Source: an uncultured Erysipelotrichaceae bacterium
GTDB lineage: Bacteria > Bacillota_I > Bacilli_A > RF39 > UBA660
Assembly (NCBI GenBank): GCA_902801685.1
Contig: CADCIZ010000004.1
Span: 1-47,047, forward strand
Length of the DNA stretch: 47,047 nt
Direction: 5' to 3'
This document shows positions 16,534 to 25,058 of this stretch, piece after piece. The position numbers were made by a program, and so were the translations under genes. Positions within the stretch are counted from its first letter, which is position 1; the number at the start of each line of letters is the position of its first letter. The notes under the pieces are model-generated. The model was not told the origin of the DNA and searched no databases. It was given only the letters and a program-made list of their open reading frames with translations.

Positions 16534-17133
16534 TTATTTTAATACTTTTACTATTTCTTTTGTTTTAACAAAATTACCATTTTTTAATACATCTTTAGAA
16601 TTGTTATAGTTATTAGAACCTATATATAGCATTAAATTACATAATTCAATTCCATTAATCTTTTCAGCTGATTTCAAATTTTTATGAATGGATACTGAAT
16701 CCTCGTTTCTAACATAACTAAAATTAATTGGACTATATATCATTATATCTAATCTACTAGCATTCTTAATTATTAGATTACCACGAATTTTAAACATCTT
16801 CGCACTAAAATCTTCACTATTAAACTTATATCCTGAATCATTAAGCGCACATACTATTGAACAAAAATCGTGTACTCTTTTATTATAACCAATGCTTGCT
16901 AGAGCATTATTTTTCTCTAACATACTTAATTCTAAATTAGTTAGTGATTCTACAATTAAAGGAATCTTATCATTATCTAAAGTCATAACTGCTTTAACTA
17001 ATAACTTTAATCCTTCATAATCACTATACTCATGGTTTCCTATTGCAAATACAAGTCTATAAGTATCTTCTTTTATCTCATTTATTATATCTAATCCATT
17101 ATATTCATATAATCTATCTTGTTTCTGTTTCAT
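16534..17133 (-). CDS. Hypothetical protein, 199 aa, paired with the kinase-like gene
   Basis: No family is recognised. The sequence is soluble and mixed alpha/beta, with no metal cluster, signal or membrane helix. The ATG at 17133 lacks a clear ribosome site, so the true start could be slightly downstream. It ends 17 nt before the kinase-like gene in the same direction, and nothing else shares the operon. The rpmA gene upstream ends about 90 nt away. Confidence 0.7.
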   Translation of the reverse strand: MKQKQDRLYEYNGLDIINEIKEDTYRLVFAIGNHEYSDYEGLKLLVKAVMTLDNDKIPLIVESLTNLELSMLEKNNALASIGYNKRVHDFCSIVCALNDSGYKFNSEDFSAKMFKIRGNLIIKNASRLDIMIYSPINFSYVRNEDSVSIHKNLKSAEKINGIELCNLMLYIGSNNYNNSKDVLKNGNFVKTKEIVKVLK

Positions 17134-17226
17134 ACATACCAGTCGCTTTCTAAGTCAAATATATTATCACTTTTATTAATAAATATCAAATTGGGCTTAA
17201 AAAAACTACATTTAATAATGTAATTT

Positions 17227-17514
17227 TTATTTAGTCTCATAAACACTAACTTGTTTTTTATCTTTACCCTTACGCTCAAATTTAACATAACCAGAAATTT
17301 TAGCATAAACAGTATCATCACTACCGATACCTACATTAACACCAGGATAAATTCTAGTACCTCTTTGACGATAAATAATAGATCCACCTGTAACATACTG
17401 TCCATCAGCAGCCTTACATCCTAATCTTTTAGATTCAGAATCTCTACCATTCTTAGTAGAACCTTGTCCTTTTTTATGAGCAAATAATTGAATATTTAAT
17501 TGCATTAACATCAT
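17227..17514 (-). CDS. rpmA: Ribosomal protein L27
   Basis: This is a component of the large subunit near the peptidyl-transferase centre, 95 aa. The N-terminus carries the Firmicute extension [11 protein letters not shown], which the Prp protease removes after the phenylalanine so that the mature protein starts at AHKKG. The typical L27 core [15 protein letters not shown] follows. The ATG at 17514 overlaps the prp stop (ATGA), and GGAGGTG lies 6 nt upstream within prp. It is the last gene of rplU-prp-rpmA. Confidence 0.96.
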   Translation of the reverse strand: MMLMQLNIQLFAHKKGQGSTKNGRDSESKRLGCKAADGQYVTGGSIIYRQRGTRIYPGVNVGIGSDDTVYAKISGYVKFERKGKDKKQVSVYETK

Positions 17515-17822
17515 TTATGGCACCTCCTTATTTCTATATAGTTTTTATATTGCCTATTTAATTCTTCTAATAAATTAATCATATTTAAAATCAATTTATC
17601 AGTAGTATCACTATGTTTTAGAATATCTATAAAAAGATATCCATCAGATTCTTTATATTTAATAGCCTTATCATCAATATTTAAAATCCCATTAACAGTA
17701 GTAATACAAATACTAGATACTGAAGCACAAACAATATCAGACCCAGACTCACTATATCCAGAATGTCCACTAATCTCAATACTATTTATTTTTTCAGTTT
17801 CATTAATAATAACCTTAATCAT
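17511..17822 (-). CDS. prp: Ribosomal-processing cysteine protease Prp
   Basis: Prp cleaves the N-terminal extension of L27 in Firmicutes and is essential in Staphylococcus aureus. The 103 aa show the His motif [11 protein letters not shown] (near 19-27) and the catalytic Cys in IVCASVSS (near 32-36), the expected dyad. The ATG at 17822 overlaps the rplU stop by 1 nt (TAATG), and the stop overlaps the rpmA start (ATGA). This tight coupling and the L27 extension next door support the assignment. Confidence 0.94.
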   Translation of the reverse strand: MIKVIINETEKINSIEISGHSGYSESGSDIVCASVSSICITTVNGILNIDDKAIKYKESDGYLFIDILKHSDTTDKLILNMINLLEELNRQYKNYIEIRRCHK

Positions 17823-18124
17823 TATTTTACCTTAATTGATTTAATTTCAACTTTAGTATATGGTTGACGATGTCCTTGTTTCTTACGATACTTTTTCTTA
17901 GCATTGTATTTGTAAACAACAACTTTCTTTTGCTTACCATTTTTAAGAACAGTACCAGTAACCTTCGCACCATCTAAATAAGGTGTACCAACTTTATTAT
18001 CTACCATTAATACTTGTTCAAAATCAACTTTTGCGCCTTCTTCTAAATCAAGCTTCTCAACGTAGATAACATCTCCCTCACTAACGTAGTATTGTTTTCC
18101 ACCAGTCATAATAACTGCCTTCAT
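17822..18124 (-). CDS. rplU: Ribosomal protein L21
   Basis: This is a large-subunit protein of 100 aa, normal length. [18 protein letters not shown] at the start and [19 protein letters not shown] at the end are typical L21. AAGGAGG sits about 7 nt before the ATG. It is the first gene of rplU-prp-rpmA, behind an L21-type leader and a strong promoter. Confidence 0.97.
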   Translation of the reverse strand: MKAVIMTGGKQYYVSEGDVIYVEKLDLEEGAKVDFEQVLMVDNKVGTPYLDGAKVTGTVLKNGKQKKVVVYKYNAKKKYRKKQGHRQPYTKVEIKSIKVK

Positions 18125-18209
18125 ATTTACCTCCTTTATAATCTAAGACTCGCTACTAAGGTAATACTTTAAACCTTTTGTATGCGGTTGTAGGTTGAGG
18201 CCTACACAC
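18125..18209 (-). promoter_or_regulatory. L21 leader (ribosomal-protein autoregulatory RNA)
   Basis: The 85-nt leader contains the hairpin TGTAGG-CCTCAA-CCTACA, the conserved-looking stretch ACCGCATACAAAAGGTT, and then the ribosome site. Its position directly before rplU-prp-rpmA is where the Firmicute L21 leader occurs. The match is from memory of the family, not a model search. Confidence 0.7.
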
Positions 18210-18215
18210 TTGTAA

Positions 18216-18244
18216 ATTCTAACATAATTAAGTTATATTGTCAA
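18216..18244 (-). promoter_or_regulatory. Promoter of rplU-prp-rpmA
   Basis: The -35 TTGACA (18239-18244) and -10 TAGAAT (18216-18221) have a 17-nt spacer. The start would fall near 18209, just before the leader hairpin. Confidence 0.8.
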
Positions 18245-18321
18245 TTTGATTTCATCATTTTTTAAAAAATAATTAACAAATATTAAAAAAGTTATATTTA
18301 TTTTGTAAAAACATAGATATT

Positions 18322-21300
18322 TTATACCTTAATGATATTCATATCTACTACCTTTTTATCCAATATTGAATATAGATATGTATATACTTTTTTACCAGTT
18401 ATAGACTCTATATAGTTTTTATACCCTTCTAACTGTTTAGTATAAGCTAAATCTTCAGTATGCTTTAACTTATAATCAATAATATTAATGTAATCATCAT
18501 ACTCCATCATTAAATCAATAAATCCATGATATTCTACTAAATCTAAAGTATATTTAAATTCATATTCCTTATATATTTTACAGTTTAAATTCTTCATTAA
18601 TTCACTGTCTAGAAAAGCTTTAATAAATTCAACATATTTATTATCAATAATACTATAATTAGGGTTTCTAAAATCAATCATTTCTAATATATAGTGTATC
18701 TTAGTACCTATTTCTAGATTCTTATTCTCATTCTTATTAATAATTTCATTATTACTTTTAGAAAAATGACTACTACCTAACTCATTATAAGTAATACTTA
18801 AATCTTTATCTACAATATCATCAGTAACATCTTTAAGATACTTACTTATATCAGGATTAACTATATCTTTATAGTTAAAATCAATGTCTACATCAACATT
18901 TTTTATACATGATTCAATTACACTATAAATAGAATTTAATATGTCTCTAAAAGACATGTATTTAAGTTTAACTAAATCATTAAATGGTTCTTCATTATAA
19001 TCTAGATGAGTTACTATAATCATCTTTTCTCTGGCTCTAGTAAGCCCTACATAAAATAGTCTAATCTTCTCTGATATTTCTTCTTTAACATAGTTATCAC
19101 GAACTAATTCACTAACAAATGTATTATTAATGCTATCAGTAAATACAGGAAGTATCATGCCATATTTATCATAGTAAAACAATGTTTCTTTTAAATCACT
19201 AATATTAAACTTCTTATGCATACCTGTGTAGTAACAAACAGGAAACTCCAATCCTTTTGATTTATGAATATTCATAATCTTAACTGAATCTCCTGAGTCT
19301 GTATTTAAAGAATACTTAATATCAGTCTTATCAATATTATTTAAATAATTAATAAATTCATAAACACTATAACCTAATGAATCTAAGTTACGAGCAATAT
19401 CAGATAAGTAATAAATACGAATAATAGTATCATTCATTGAACCTACTAATGTAGTTTTTAAATAAAATTCAAAATCATCTACTACTCTATTTAGTAATTC
19501 TATATTATTAAGATTATCTAAATCAAAACTAATATTCTGACATTTCTTAAATACAATACTATCAAATATTTTCTTATCTTTTATAATACTAAATATCTCA
19601 TTATCAGGAATAGAAAATAAGTAACTTCTCGCAACACTAACAAAGTAATATCTAAATTCTCTATCAAAACATTTATGCTTAATTTTATTAATTAAGTTTA
19701 ATATATTTTTAATAAGTATAATATCAGTACCGTCAGATAATACCTCATCACGATACATGACAAGTGGTATATTTAAGTATTCAAATATCTGTTTATACTT
19801 TAAAAACTCAGTATTTCTATCCATAATAATACATATATCACTATAAGTAATATCACGCATTTTAAAAGTCTTTTTATCCATTACTTGATACTTACTATCT
19901 ATCTTACTTTTTATATCCCTCGCAGTTATAAATATCTCTGCTTCTTCTTTAGTATAATCTCCTTCTTCATAATTAAGAATAGTTAGATTATTTATTGGAT
20001 TAATCTCATAAGCAGTATTACCAAATACCATCTGATGCGATTTAATATAATCCGCCCCACCTATTTCTAGATTCATTACTTTATTAAATATATCATTAAT
20101 AGAATCTAATACTTCTTTACGTGATCTAAAGTTCTTTAGTAAATCTATCTTTTTACCACCATTATTATCCTGATAATTAATATACTTCTCTTTAAATATA
20201 TTAGGATTAGCATTTCTAAAACGGTATATAGATTGTTTAACATCCCCTACCATATATACATTATTATTACTAATTAGATTAATAAAAGTCTCCTGTAAGT
20301 CGCTAGTATCTTGATACTCATCTACCATAATCTCATTATAATAGTTCTTTAATTCTTCTCTAATACTAGGATGAATACTCACTACTTTAATTGCCATCTT
20401 AGCTATATCGATAAATTCATAAGAATCATTATCTCTTTTAAACTTATTAATTCTACTATCTAACTTATTAATAATAGTAATTATAATACTAGCATAATCC
20501 TTAGTATCCAATATATCATCTAGATTATAATTACATAGTCTTTTAATCTCTTTAATTAAATCACTAATATTATTTTTATACTTCTTAGTAAGTTCATCAG
20601 CTTTAGTTAGTCTTGGTAACTTTATATCTATATTATTATTAATATCTTCATAACTCTTAGCCATTAATAATGGATTTAAAACACTCATAATCTTATCATA
20701 ATAATCTCCATCACAATAACTCATTAAATAATCTAAGTTATATTTAATTTCTTTTATTTTACTAAGTAATAACTCTAAGAATAAACTCTTTAAATAATTA
20801 ATATTAGTATCGCTATAATAATTGTTAATATAATTATCTAAATACTCTTTTTTATCTATCTTTAAATCTAAACTATTACTAATCTTAATAATTGAATTAA
20901 TTAAATCTTTATCATCCTTAAAACAATAATCATTTACTAACTTAGTAAATAAAGTATTACGATTACTATAATACTCATTAAAAATATCATTTACTATCTC
21001 CAACTTCTTAATATTAATAATAGAAGAATCAATAATACTTATATTACTACTGATATTAAGTAAATAACTATACTTCTTAACTATATATAAAGAATAAGAA
21101 TCAAAAGTAGTAATAAAAGCAGCATCAATTAAATCAAGCTGTCTATCTAATTTATTACTAATTATCTTATCTCTAATTCTTCCTTTCATCTCCTTAGCAG
21201 CTTCCTTAGTAAAAGTTAATATTAACAATCTATCGATATCAACACCATCTTTTAATTTACGTATAACTCTTTCTGATAATACAGCAGTCTTACCTGAACC

Positions 21301-21375
21301 TGCTCCCGCACTTACTATAATAGATGTATTATCCATATCTATTGCAAGTTGTTGTTCCTCCGTAAACTTTGGCAT
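18322..21375 (-). CDS. addA: ATP-dependent helicase/nuclease subunit AddA
   Basis: AddA is the UvrD-type helicase and nuclease of the AddAB complex, which processes double-strand breaks for recombination. The chosen ATG at 21375 (1017 aa) has GGAGGTG 5 nt upstream; the longer frame begins nine codons earlier without a site. Walker A is SAGAGSGKT (about 23-31), Walker B MVDEYQDTSD, and motif V-VI NIHKSKGLEFP and VGLTRAREK. The C-terminal nuclease domain has GTKIHYILE and GFIDLMMEYDDY-INIIDYK. It is shorter than typical AddA (about 1200 aa), with spacer regions trimmed. The usual partner gene addB is not adjacent on either side, which is unusual. Confidence 0.94.
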   Translation of the reverse strand: MPKFTEEQQLAIDMDNTSIIVSAGAGSGKTAVLSERVIRKLKDGVDIDRLLILTFTKEAAKEMKGRIRDKIISNKLDRQLDLIDAAFITTFDSYSLYIVKKYSYLLNISSNISIIDSSIINIKKLEIVNDIFNEYYSNRNTLFTKLVNDYCFKDDKDLINSIIKISNSLDLKIDKKEYLDNYINNYYSDTNINYLKSLFLELLLSKIKEIKYNLDYLMSYCDGDYYDKIMSVLNPLLMAKSYEDINNNIDIKLPRLTKADELTKKYKNNISDLIKEIKRLCNYNLDDILDTKDYASIIITIINKLDSRINKFKRDNDSYEFIDIAKMAIKVVSIHPSIREELKNYYNEIMVDEYQDTSDLQETFINLISNNNVYMVGDVKQSIYRFRNANPNIFKEKYINYQDNNGGKKIDLLKNFRSRKEVLDSINDIFNKVMNLEIGGADYIKSHQMVFGNTAYEINPINNLTILNYEEGDYTKEEAEIFITARDIKSKIDSKYQVMDKKTFKMRDITYSDICIIMDRNTEFLKYKQIFEYLNIPLVMYRDEVLSDGTDIILIKNILNLINKIKHKCFDREFRYYFVSVARSYLFSIPDNEIFSIIKDKKIFDSIVFKKCQNISFDLDNLNNIELLNRVVDDFEFYLKTTLVGSMNDTIIRIYYLSDIARNLDSLGYSVYEFINYLNNIDKTDIKYSLNTDSGDSVKIMNIHKSKGLEFPVCYYTGMHKKFNISDLKETLFYYDKYGMILPVFTDSINNTFVSELVRDNYVKEEISEKIRLFYVGLTRAREKMIIVTHLDYNEEPFNDLVKLKYMSFRDILNSIYSVIESCIKNVDVDIDFNYKDIVNPDISKYLKDVTDDIVDKDLSITYNELGSSHFSKSNNEIINKNENKNLEIGTKIHYILEMIDFRNPNYSIIDNKYVEFIKAFLDSELMKNLNCKIYKEYEFKYTLDLVEYHGFIDLMMEYDDYINIIDYKLKHTEDLAYTKQLEGYKNYIESITGKKVYTYLYSILDKKVVDMNIIKV

Positions 21376-21416
21376 GTAACACCTCCATCTGTATTTCAAT
21401 TATACACTATCTAGCA

Positions 21417-21440
21417 CAAAAAAAGTAGATAATTCTACTA
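21417..21440 (-). terminator. Terminator of the pilin-like gene
   Basis: On the minus strand AGTAGA-ATTA-TCTACT is followed by TTTTTTTG. It lies just after the stop at 21444. Confidence 0.82.
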
Positions 21441-21443
21441 AAT

Positions 21444-22463
21444 TTAATTTGTCTTTCTTTTAATTCCATCATTCTTGTATAACTCTACAACAGGACGAAC
21501 AACAAATTCATCATGAACACTCACTATATTATAATAAAACGAAAATTTATTTATAATATACATATCATAATTTGAATCATTATAAGGAGTCATTGTCCAA
21601 TAACTGTAATTAGAATTATGAAGCCAATCATATTGAGGTTCTAATTTCATCTGCTCATCACCAGAAGCATTTACATAATAGACTTCTTCACATAGTGATT
21701 TATAATCGTTGAACGTTATTAATCTAGCAACTTTTAGTGTATCATTTTCAATTTTATCTGTTGCCCAATTATCAACAACATACTTAATATCACTTTGATT
21801 ATAATCAGTTGAACAATTAACACTTTCATAATTCCAACAATCATCACGCGTATAATATCTAAGGGCACCATAACCATTTAGGTTATATGCATGTCCTGCT
21901 TCAGAACTTCCAGGATAATTAGCATACTTATTTACATGATTATTATCGGTTCCTACTCCTCCATATAAATTTACTTCATCTACAGTAAGTGGTGTAGCTT
22001 TTAGGAGTGTTACTACATTATTCTTAGAATCACTATCTTTAATTACATAATAATCTTCACCATTATATGTTACTTCATCGCCCTTACTATATGCTTCAAA
22101 TGCTTTTTTATCTGTTCCATAAGTATAATCAGTAACATCACGATTTTTTACTTTGCATCCAGCAAGATACACACTACTATCTGGATTAATCTGTGTAGTT
22201 TCACATGTTACAATATCTCCTGAATATTCAATTGTTAACTGTGATACTTCTGTTGGAAATTTACCATTATCTAATAGATATCCTGCAATTGCAAGTTCAA
22301 TACTTCTTCCATATGCATCAACACTTCGCTTGTCCGCTGATATTCTAACCTTTCTAATAATGTTCATTACTAGTGGTGTAACTATGAGTGCAAGTATAGA
22401 CATAATAACTAATAATGCTATTAATTCGAGTAATGTGAATCCTTTCTCTTTTCTCTTTGTCAT
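21444..22463 (-). CDS. Type IV pilin-like protein with large C-terminal lectin-like (DUF6273-like) domain
   Basis: This is a 339-aa prepilin-type protein. The class III leader is KEKG|FTLLE, with the prepilin-peptidase site after the glycine at residue 8 and Glu5 of the mature protein present. A hydrophobic assembly helix follows (about 9-35). The rest is much longer than a normal pilin. The C-terminal part with YWTMTPYND and VRPVVELYK resembles the sugar-binding-like fold of DUF6273/sulfatase-modifying-like domains (inference). Four cysteines may form disulfides. No other pilus gene is in the window, so the assembly machinery lies elsewhere. GGAGAG precedes the ATG. The promoter has a TA dinucleotide run between -35 and -10. 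Confidence 0.82.
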   Translation of the reverse strand: MTKRKEKGFTLLELIALLVIMSILALIVTPLVMNIIRKVRISADKRSVDAYGRSIELAIAGYLLDNGKFPTEVSQLTIEYSGDIVTCETTQINPDSSVYLAGCKVKNRDVTDYTYGTDKKAFEAYSKGDEVTYNGEDYYVIKDSDSKNNVVTLLKATPLTVDEVNLYGGVGTDNNHVNKYANYPGSSEAGHAYNLNGYGALRYYTRDDCWNYESVNCSTDYNQSDIKYVVDNWATDKIENDTLKVARLITFNDYKSLCEEVYYVNASGDEQMKLEPQYDWLHNSNYSYWTMTPYNDSNYDMYIINKFSFYYNIVSVHDEFVVRPVVELYKNDGIKRKTN

Positions 22464-22515
22464 ATATAATCTCTCCTATCTAATAAGGTATCTCTCTTAC
22501 TTACCTTACGACTAC

Positions 22516-22542
22516 AGTATACTATATATATATATATGACAA
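22516..22542 (-). promoter_or_regulatory. Pilin-like gene promoter with TA-repeat spacer
   Basis: The -35 TTGTCA (22537-22542) and -10 TATACT (22516-22521) are only 15 nt apart. Fourteen of the 15 spacer bases (22523-22536) are (TA)7. One added TA unit would give the optimal 17-nt spacing and two fewer bases would weaken the promoter further. The leader to the ATG at 22463 is about 46 nt. Confidence 0.6.
22523..22537. repeat. (TA)n dinucleotide microsatellite
   Basis: A pure alternating TA tract of 15 bases (7.5 units) occupies the promoter spacer of the pilin-like gene. Runs of this kind are prone to slipped-strand length change. Confidence 0.9.
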
Positions 22543-22642
22543 GCCTTTTTTTAAATTTTATTAAATTTCTTTCAATATTCTTACCATCTTACTATAATAT
22601 CAATCATCTATGTATACTATAATACTTATTATCTAATAAACA

Positions 22643-22680
22643 AGAAAAACACCTAAGTAATCAATGGTTTCTTAGGTGCT
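22643..22680 (-). terminator. Terminator after the Fic gene
   Basis: On the minus strand CACCTAAG (22671-22678) pairs with CTTAGGTG (22650-22657), followed by TTTTTCTT. It lies 60 nt beyond the stop at 22740. Between this and the pilin promoter (22543-22642) I see only AT-rich sequence. Confidence 0.82.
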
Positions 22681-22739
22681 AACCAAATTATTAAGGCTTG
22701 TGTCTAAAATTACTTCAAATATATCCTTATTTTATGATA

Positions 22740-23804
22740 TTAATTATCAAATTTAACAATCCATTCTCCATTTCTTTTGCCATTTTTTCTTTCTATTAAG
22801 TTCTTATGTTGCATATCTAACATATAATTCTTAACTGTTCTTACTGATTTATTTATCTTACTTGCAATTTCTTCTTGTGTAGCAAAAGGATTGCTTTTTA
22901 TAATATTTATAATTGCTTGTTCTTCCATAGTTAAACTATTCTTATTTATATTTGTTTTATTTTCAACATCATTACTACTAATATGTACAAACCTATTCTT
23001 TAATTCATATTTTGAATTTGTTAGTAAATTATAGAAAAACTTTTCTAAATAAGAAATATCTTCAAATATATTTTTTTCAAAATTTCTATAATTTGCTCGT
23101 ACTAATGAATTTCTAAAATACCATGAGTTTTCCGCAAAAACTTGCGTCTTAACATTAAAACCAAATGTTCTTAAATATTTAATTAAAAAAACTGCTGCTG
23201 TTCTTGTATTACCTTCACAAAAAGGATGAACTTGCCAAATATTTGATATAAATCTACATAAATGTTTTATTGCTTCATCAATGTTCAAATCTTTATACGA
23301 AAAACTCTTTTCTTGTTCAAAATCATATTCTAATGTTTCTTTTATATTTTCATATGATGAATAAATTACAGTATCTCCATTTAATACCCATTCTTCCTTA
23401 GTAATATTGTAATCTCTATATACACCTGCTTCTTTATATATGCCACTAAATAATATTTTATGAATACTTAATAATTCTGCTTGAGAAAAATTAAAAGCAT
23501 TTTCACTTAATATTTCAGTAATTCTTACAGAAACTTTATCTGCTTCTTCATTATTTTTTTCAATTCTTTTACGATTATGTTGTGCCTTATAATAGTTATT
23601 AATTCTATTTTTAACTTCATTAATGCTAATATTTCCTTCAATATGATCTTTTGCAGTTTCTATTAAATACTCCGAAGGCTTTAGTCCATCAACATCCTGA
23701 AGCCCTATAGCTATCTTCCATAATTTAGCCTTTTCTTTTTTGATAGTCTCGTCTTGTTTTATATATTTAGATAGTTCCAAATACCAATCATTATTTTTAT
23801 TCAT
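22740..23804 (-). CDS. Fic family protein with VbhA-like N-terminus and C-terminal winged helix
   Basis: This is a 354-aa Fic-domain protein, which would transfer AMP (or a related nucleotide) to target proteins. The Fic motif is HPFCEGNTRT (near 193-202), intact for catalysis. The N-terminal region IGLQDVDGLKPSEYLIET followed by HIEGNISINEV resembles the VbhA-type inhibitory domain, but the usual S/TxxxE inhibitor residues are replaced by LQDVDG. The C-terminus (about 290-350) is a winged-helix DNA-binding domain beginning TMEEQAIINIIKSN. The ATG at 23804 has GGTGAAAG upstream; the longer frame has no ribosome site. The promoter is overlapped upstream by repeated half-sites, suggesting self-regulation. 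Confidence 0.92.
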   Translation of the reverse strand: MNKNNDWYLELSKYIKQDETIKKEKAKLWKIAIGLQDVDGLKPSEYLIETAKDHIEGNISINEVKNRINNYYKAQHNRKRIEKNNEEADKVSVRITEILSENAFNFSQAELLSIHKILFSGIYKEAGVYRDYNITKEEWVLNGDTVIYSSYENIKETLEYDFEQEKSFSYKDLNIDEAIKHLCRFISNIWQVHPFCEGNTRTAAVFLIKYLRTFGFNVKTQVFAENSWYFRNSLVRANYRNFEKNIFEDISYLEKFFYNLLTNSKYELKNRFVHISSNDVENKTNINKNSLTMEEQAIINIIKSNPFATQEEIASKINKSVRTVKNYMLDMQHKNLIERKNGKRNGEWIVKFDN

Positions 23805-23823
23805 AACGCTTTCACCTATATTT

Positions 23824-23852
23824 ATAATACAATTAATCCCATAATAAATCAA
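23824..23852 (-). promoter_or_regulatory. Promoter of the Fic gene
   Basis: The -35 TTGATT (23847-23852) and -10 TATTAT (23824-23829) have a 17-nt spacer. The half-site array begins 2 nt upstream of the -35. Confidence 0.65.
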
Positions 23853-23853
23853 A

Positions 23854-23895
23854 TTTCAAAGTGCAAAAATTGCACTTTGAAATTGCACTTTGAAG
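23854..23895 (-). promoter_or_regulatory. Three 13-bp half-sites, probable operator of the Fic gene
   Basis: TTTCAAAGTGCAA (23854-23866) is an exact inverted copy of TTGCACTTTGAAA (23870-23882). A third copy, TTGCACTTTGAAG (23883-23895), follows head-to-tail. The array abuts the Fic -35 box. The Fic protein's own winged helix is a natural binder. The inverted pair can also fold as a 13-bp hairpin and may double as a terminator for the HAD gene ending at 23906, though its T tract is poor. Confidence 0.6.
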
Positions 23896-23905
23896 TTATC
23901 ATATA

Positions 23906-24403
23906 TCAACTATTTAATAAGCTTATGGCTTTTACTTTAGCCTTTTCATCTAATCCATCTTCATCAAAACTAGTCTTAACTAATCTAGATAATATTTCAT
24001 CATTATAATCTTTAAATATCTCATCATCTAACACAATATAATTATCTATATTGTATTCTTTTATGTAGTTTAATATACCTTCTCCACGATTTAAACCTGA
24101 ATCTACAGTTTGACCTACAATTGGTATTCCTAAATTTATTAAACGATTAACAATATTTCTAAACACTTTTAAATTTTTCCAAGAAGATGTTATTACTACT
24201 TTAGAATTAGTTATATCGATTATGCTTTTTAATATTTCTACGTTTTTAATATCAATATCTATCATCATATATTCAGTTAACTGTTCTATATTATTTTTAT
24301 CGTACTTATTAGTTTTGTAAAAATTATGCTTTCTTTCCTTTGATGAATCAAAATAATTACCACCATTTAATACACCATCAATATCTAAAAATATCACATT
24401 CAT
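23906..24403 (-). CDS. HAD-superfamily hydrolase, Swiss-army-knife RNA repair type
   Basis: This 165-aa protein has the HAD nucleophile motif FLDIDGVLN (D7 and D9) right at the N-terminus. VVITSSWK (motif II, near 72-79) and YIVLDDE (acidic motif, near 122) follow, and the end has LVKTSFDEDGL. This order fits the HAD domain found in Swiss-army-knife RNA repair proteins (PF18143), here as a stand-alone domain. It is probably a phosphatase of unknown substrate. No clear ribosome site precedes the ATG at 24403. The 124-nt gap upstream (24404-24527) holds only AT-rich sequence and a possible 24-codon frame at 24435-24509 without a ribosome site. Confidence 0.82.
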   Translation of the reverse strand: MNVIFLDIDGVLNGGNYFDSSKERKHNFYKTNKYDKNNIEQLTEYMMIDIDIKNVEILKSIIDITNSKVVITSSWKNLKVFRNIVNRLINLGIPIVGQTVDSGLNRGEGILNYIKEYNIDNYIVLDDEIFKDYNDEILSRLVKTSFDEDGLDEKAKVKAISLLNS

Positions 24404-24527
24404 TTTCTTTTTGCCTTCTTCTTTACTTTAAAATTTATTCATAAATACTATCTAATAATAAACTTAAATTACTAATCTTCTTATATTCTGTATTTACTTT
24501 TCCATTCATATAAATTATATACTTTCA

Positions 24528-25019
24528 TTAATTCTCCTCATAATTTAGATAATCTAAAAATGCATTATAGTGTCCTTTATGAAATTCACCTTTTTCATAT
24601 ATCTTAATAATTTCATCACGAGTTGCCCATTTAACTTCATCAACTTCTTCTTGTTGAATATTAATATCATTTATATCTATATCTTTTTCTAAATAGTATA
24701 AGTCAAAGAATTGATCATTATGAGTATTCTCTTTAAATAATATCGGATTATCATTATTAATATCTATTCCTAACTCTTCTTTAACTTCTTCTTTTATTCC
24801 TTCTAAGCTAGACTCTCCAGCTTTAGGATGACCTCCAGTAAGTGCCCACTTACCACCTTTTCTCTCTACTCTTTTTTGAATCAAGTATTTATCAAGACTA
24901 TTCTTAATAACAATAATTACAATTAGATAAAAATAACCCTTTAGTACTTGTTCACCTTTTATAAATGTTTTACCTGTAACGCACTTATTTGCATCATATA
25001 AATCTCTATATTCTACCAT
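24528..25019 (-). CDS. Nudix hydrolase
   Basis: This 163-aa enzyme of the Nudix family hydrolyses a nucleoside diphosphate linked to another moiety. The N-terminal DLYDANKCVTGKT resembles the IPP-isomerase-like subgroup, followed by YLIQKRVERKGGKWALTGGH. The Nudix box is GHPKAGESSLEGIKEEVKEE, continuing LGI. The conserved arginine of REUXEEXGU is glutamate here, while the metal-binding glutamates remain. The substrate cannot be told. It is monocistronic as far as visible; the next gene upstream ends 40 nt away. Confidence 0.88.
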   Translation of the reverse strand: MVEYRDLYDANKCVTGKTFIKGEQVLKGYFYLIVIIVIKNSLDKYLIQKRVERKGGKWALTGGHPKAGESSLEGIKEEVKEELGIDINNDNPILFKENTHNDQFFDLYYLEKDIDINDINIQQEEVDEVKWATRDEIIKIYEKGEFHKGHYNAFLDYLNYEEN

Positions 25020-25058
25020 AAACTCTTACCTCCGCTTAAGATAATATCTTAGAACTAT

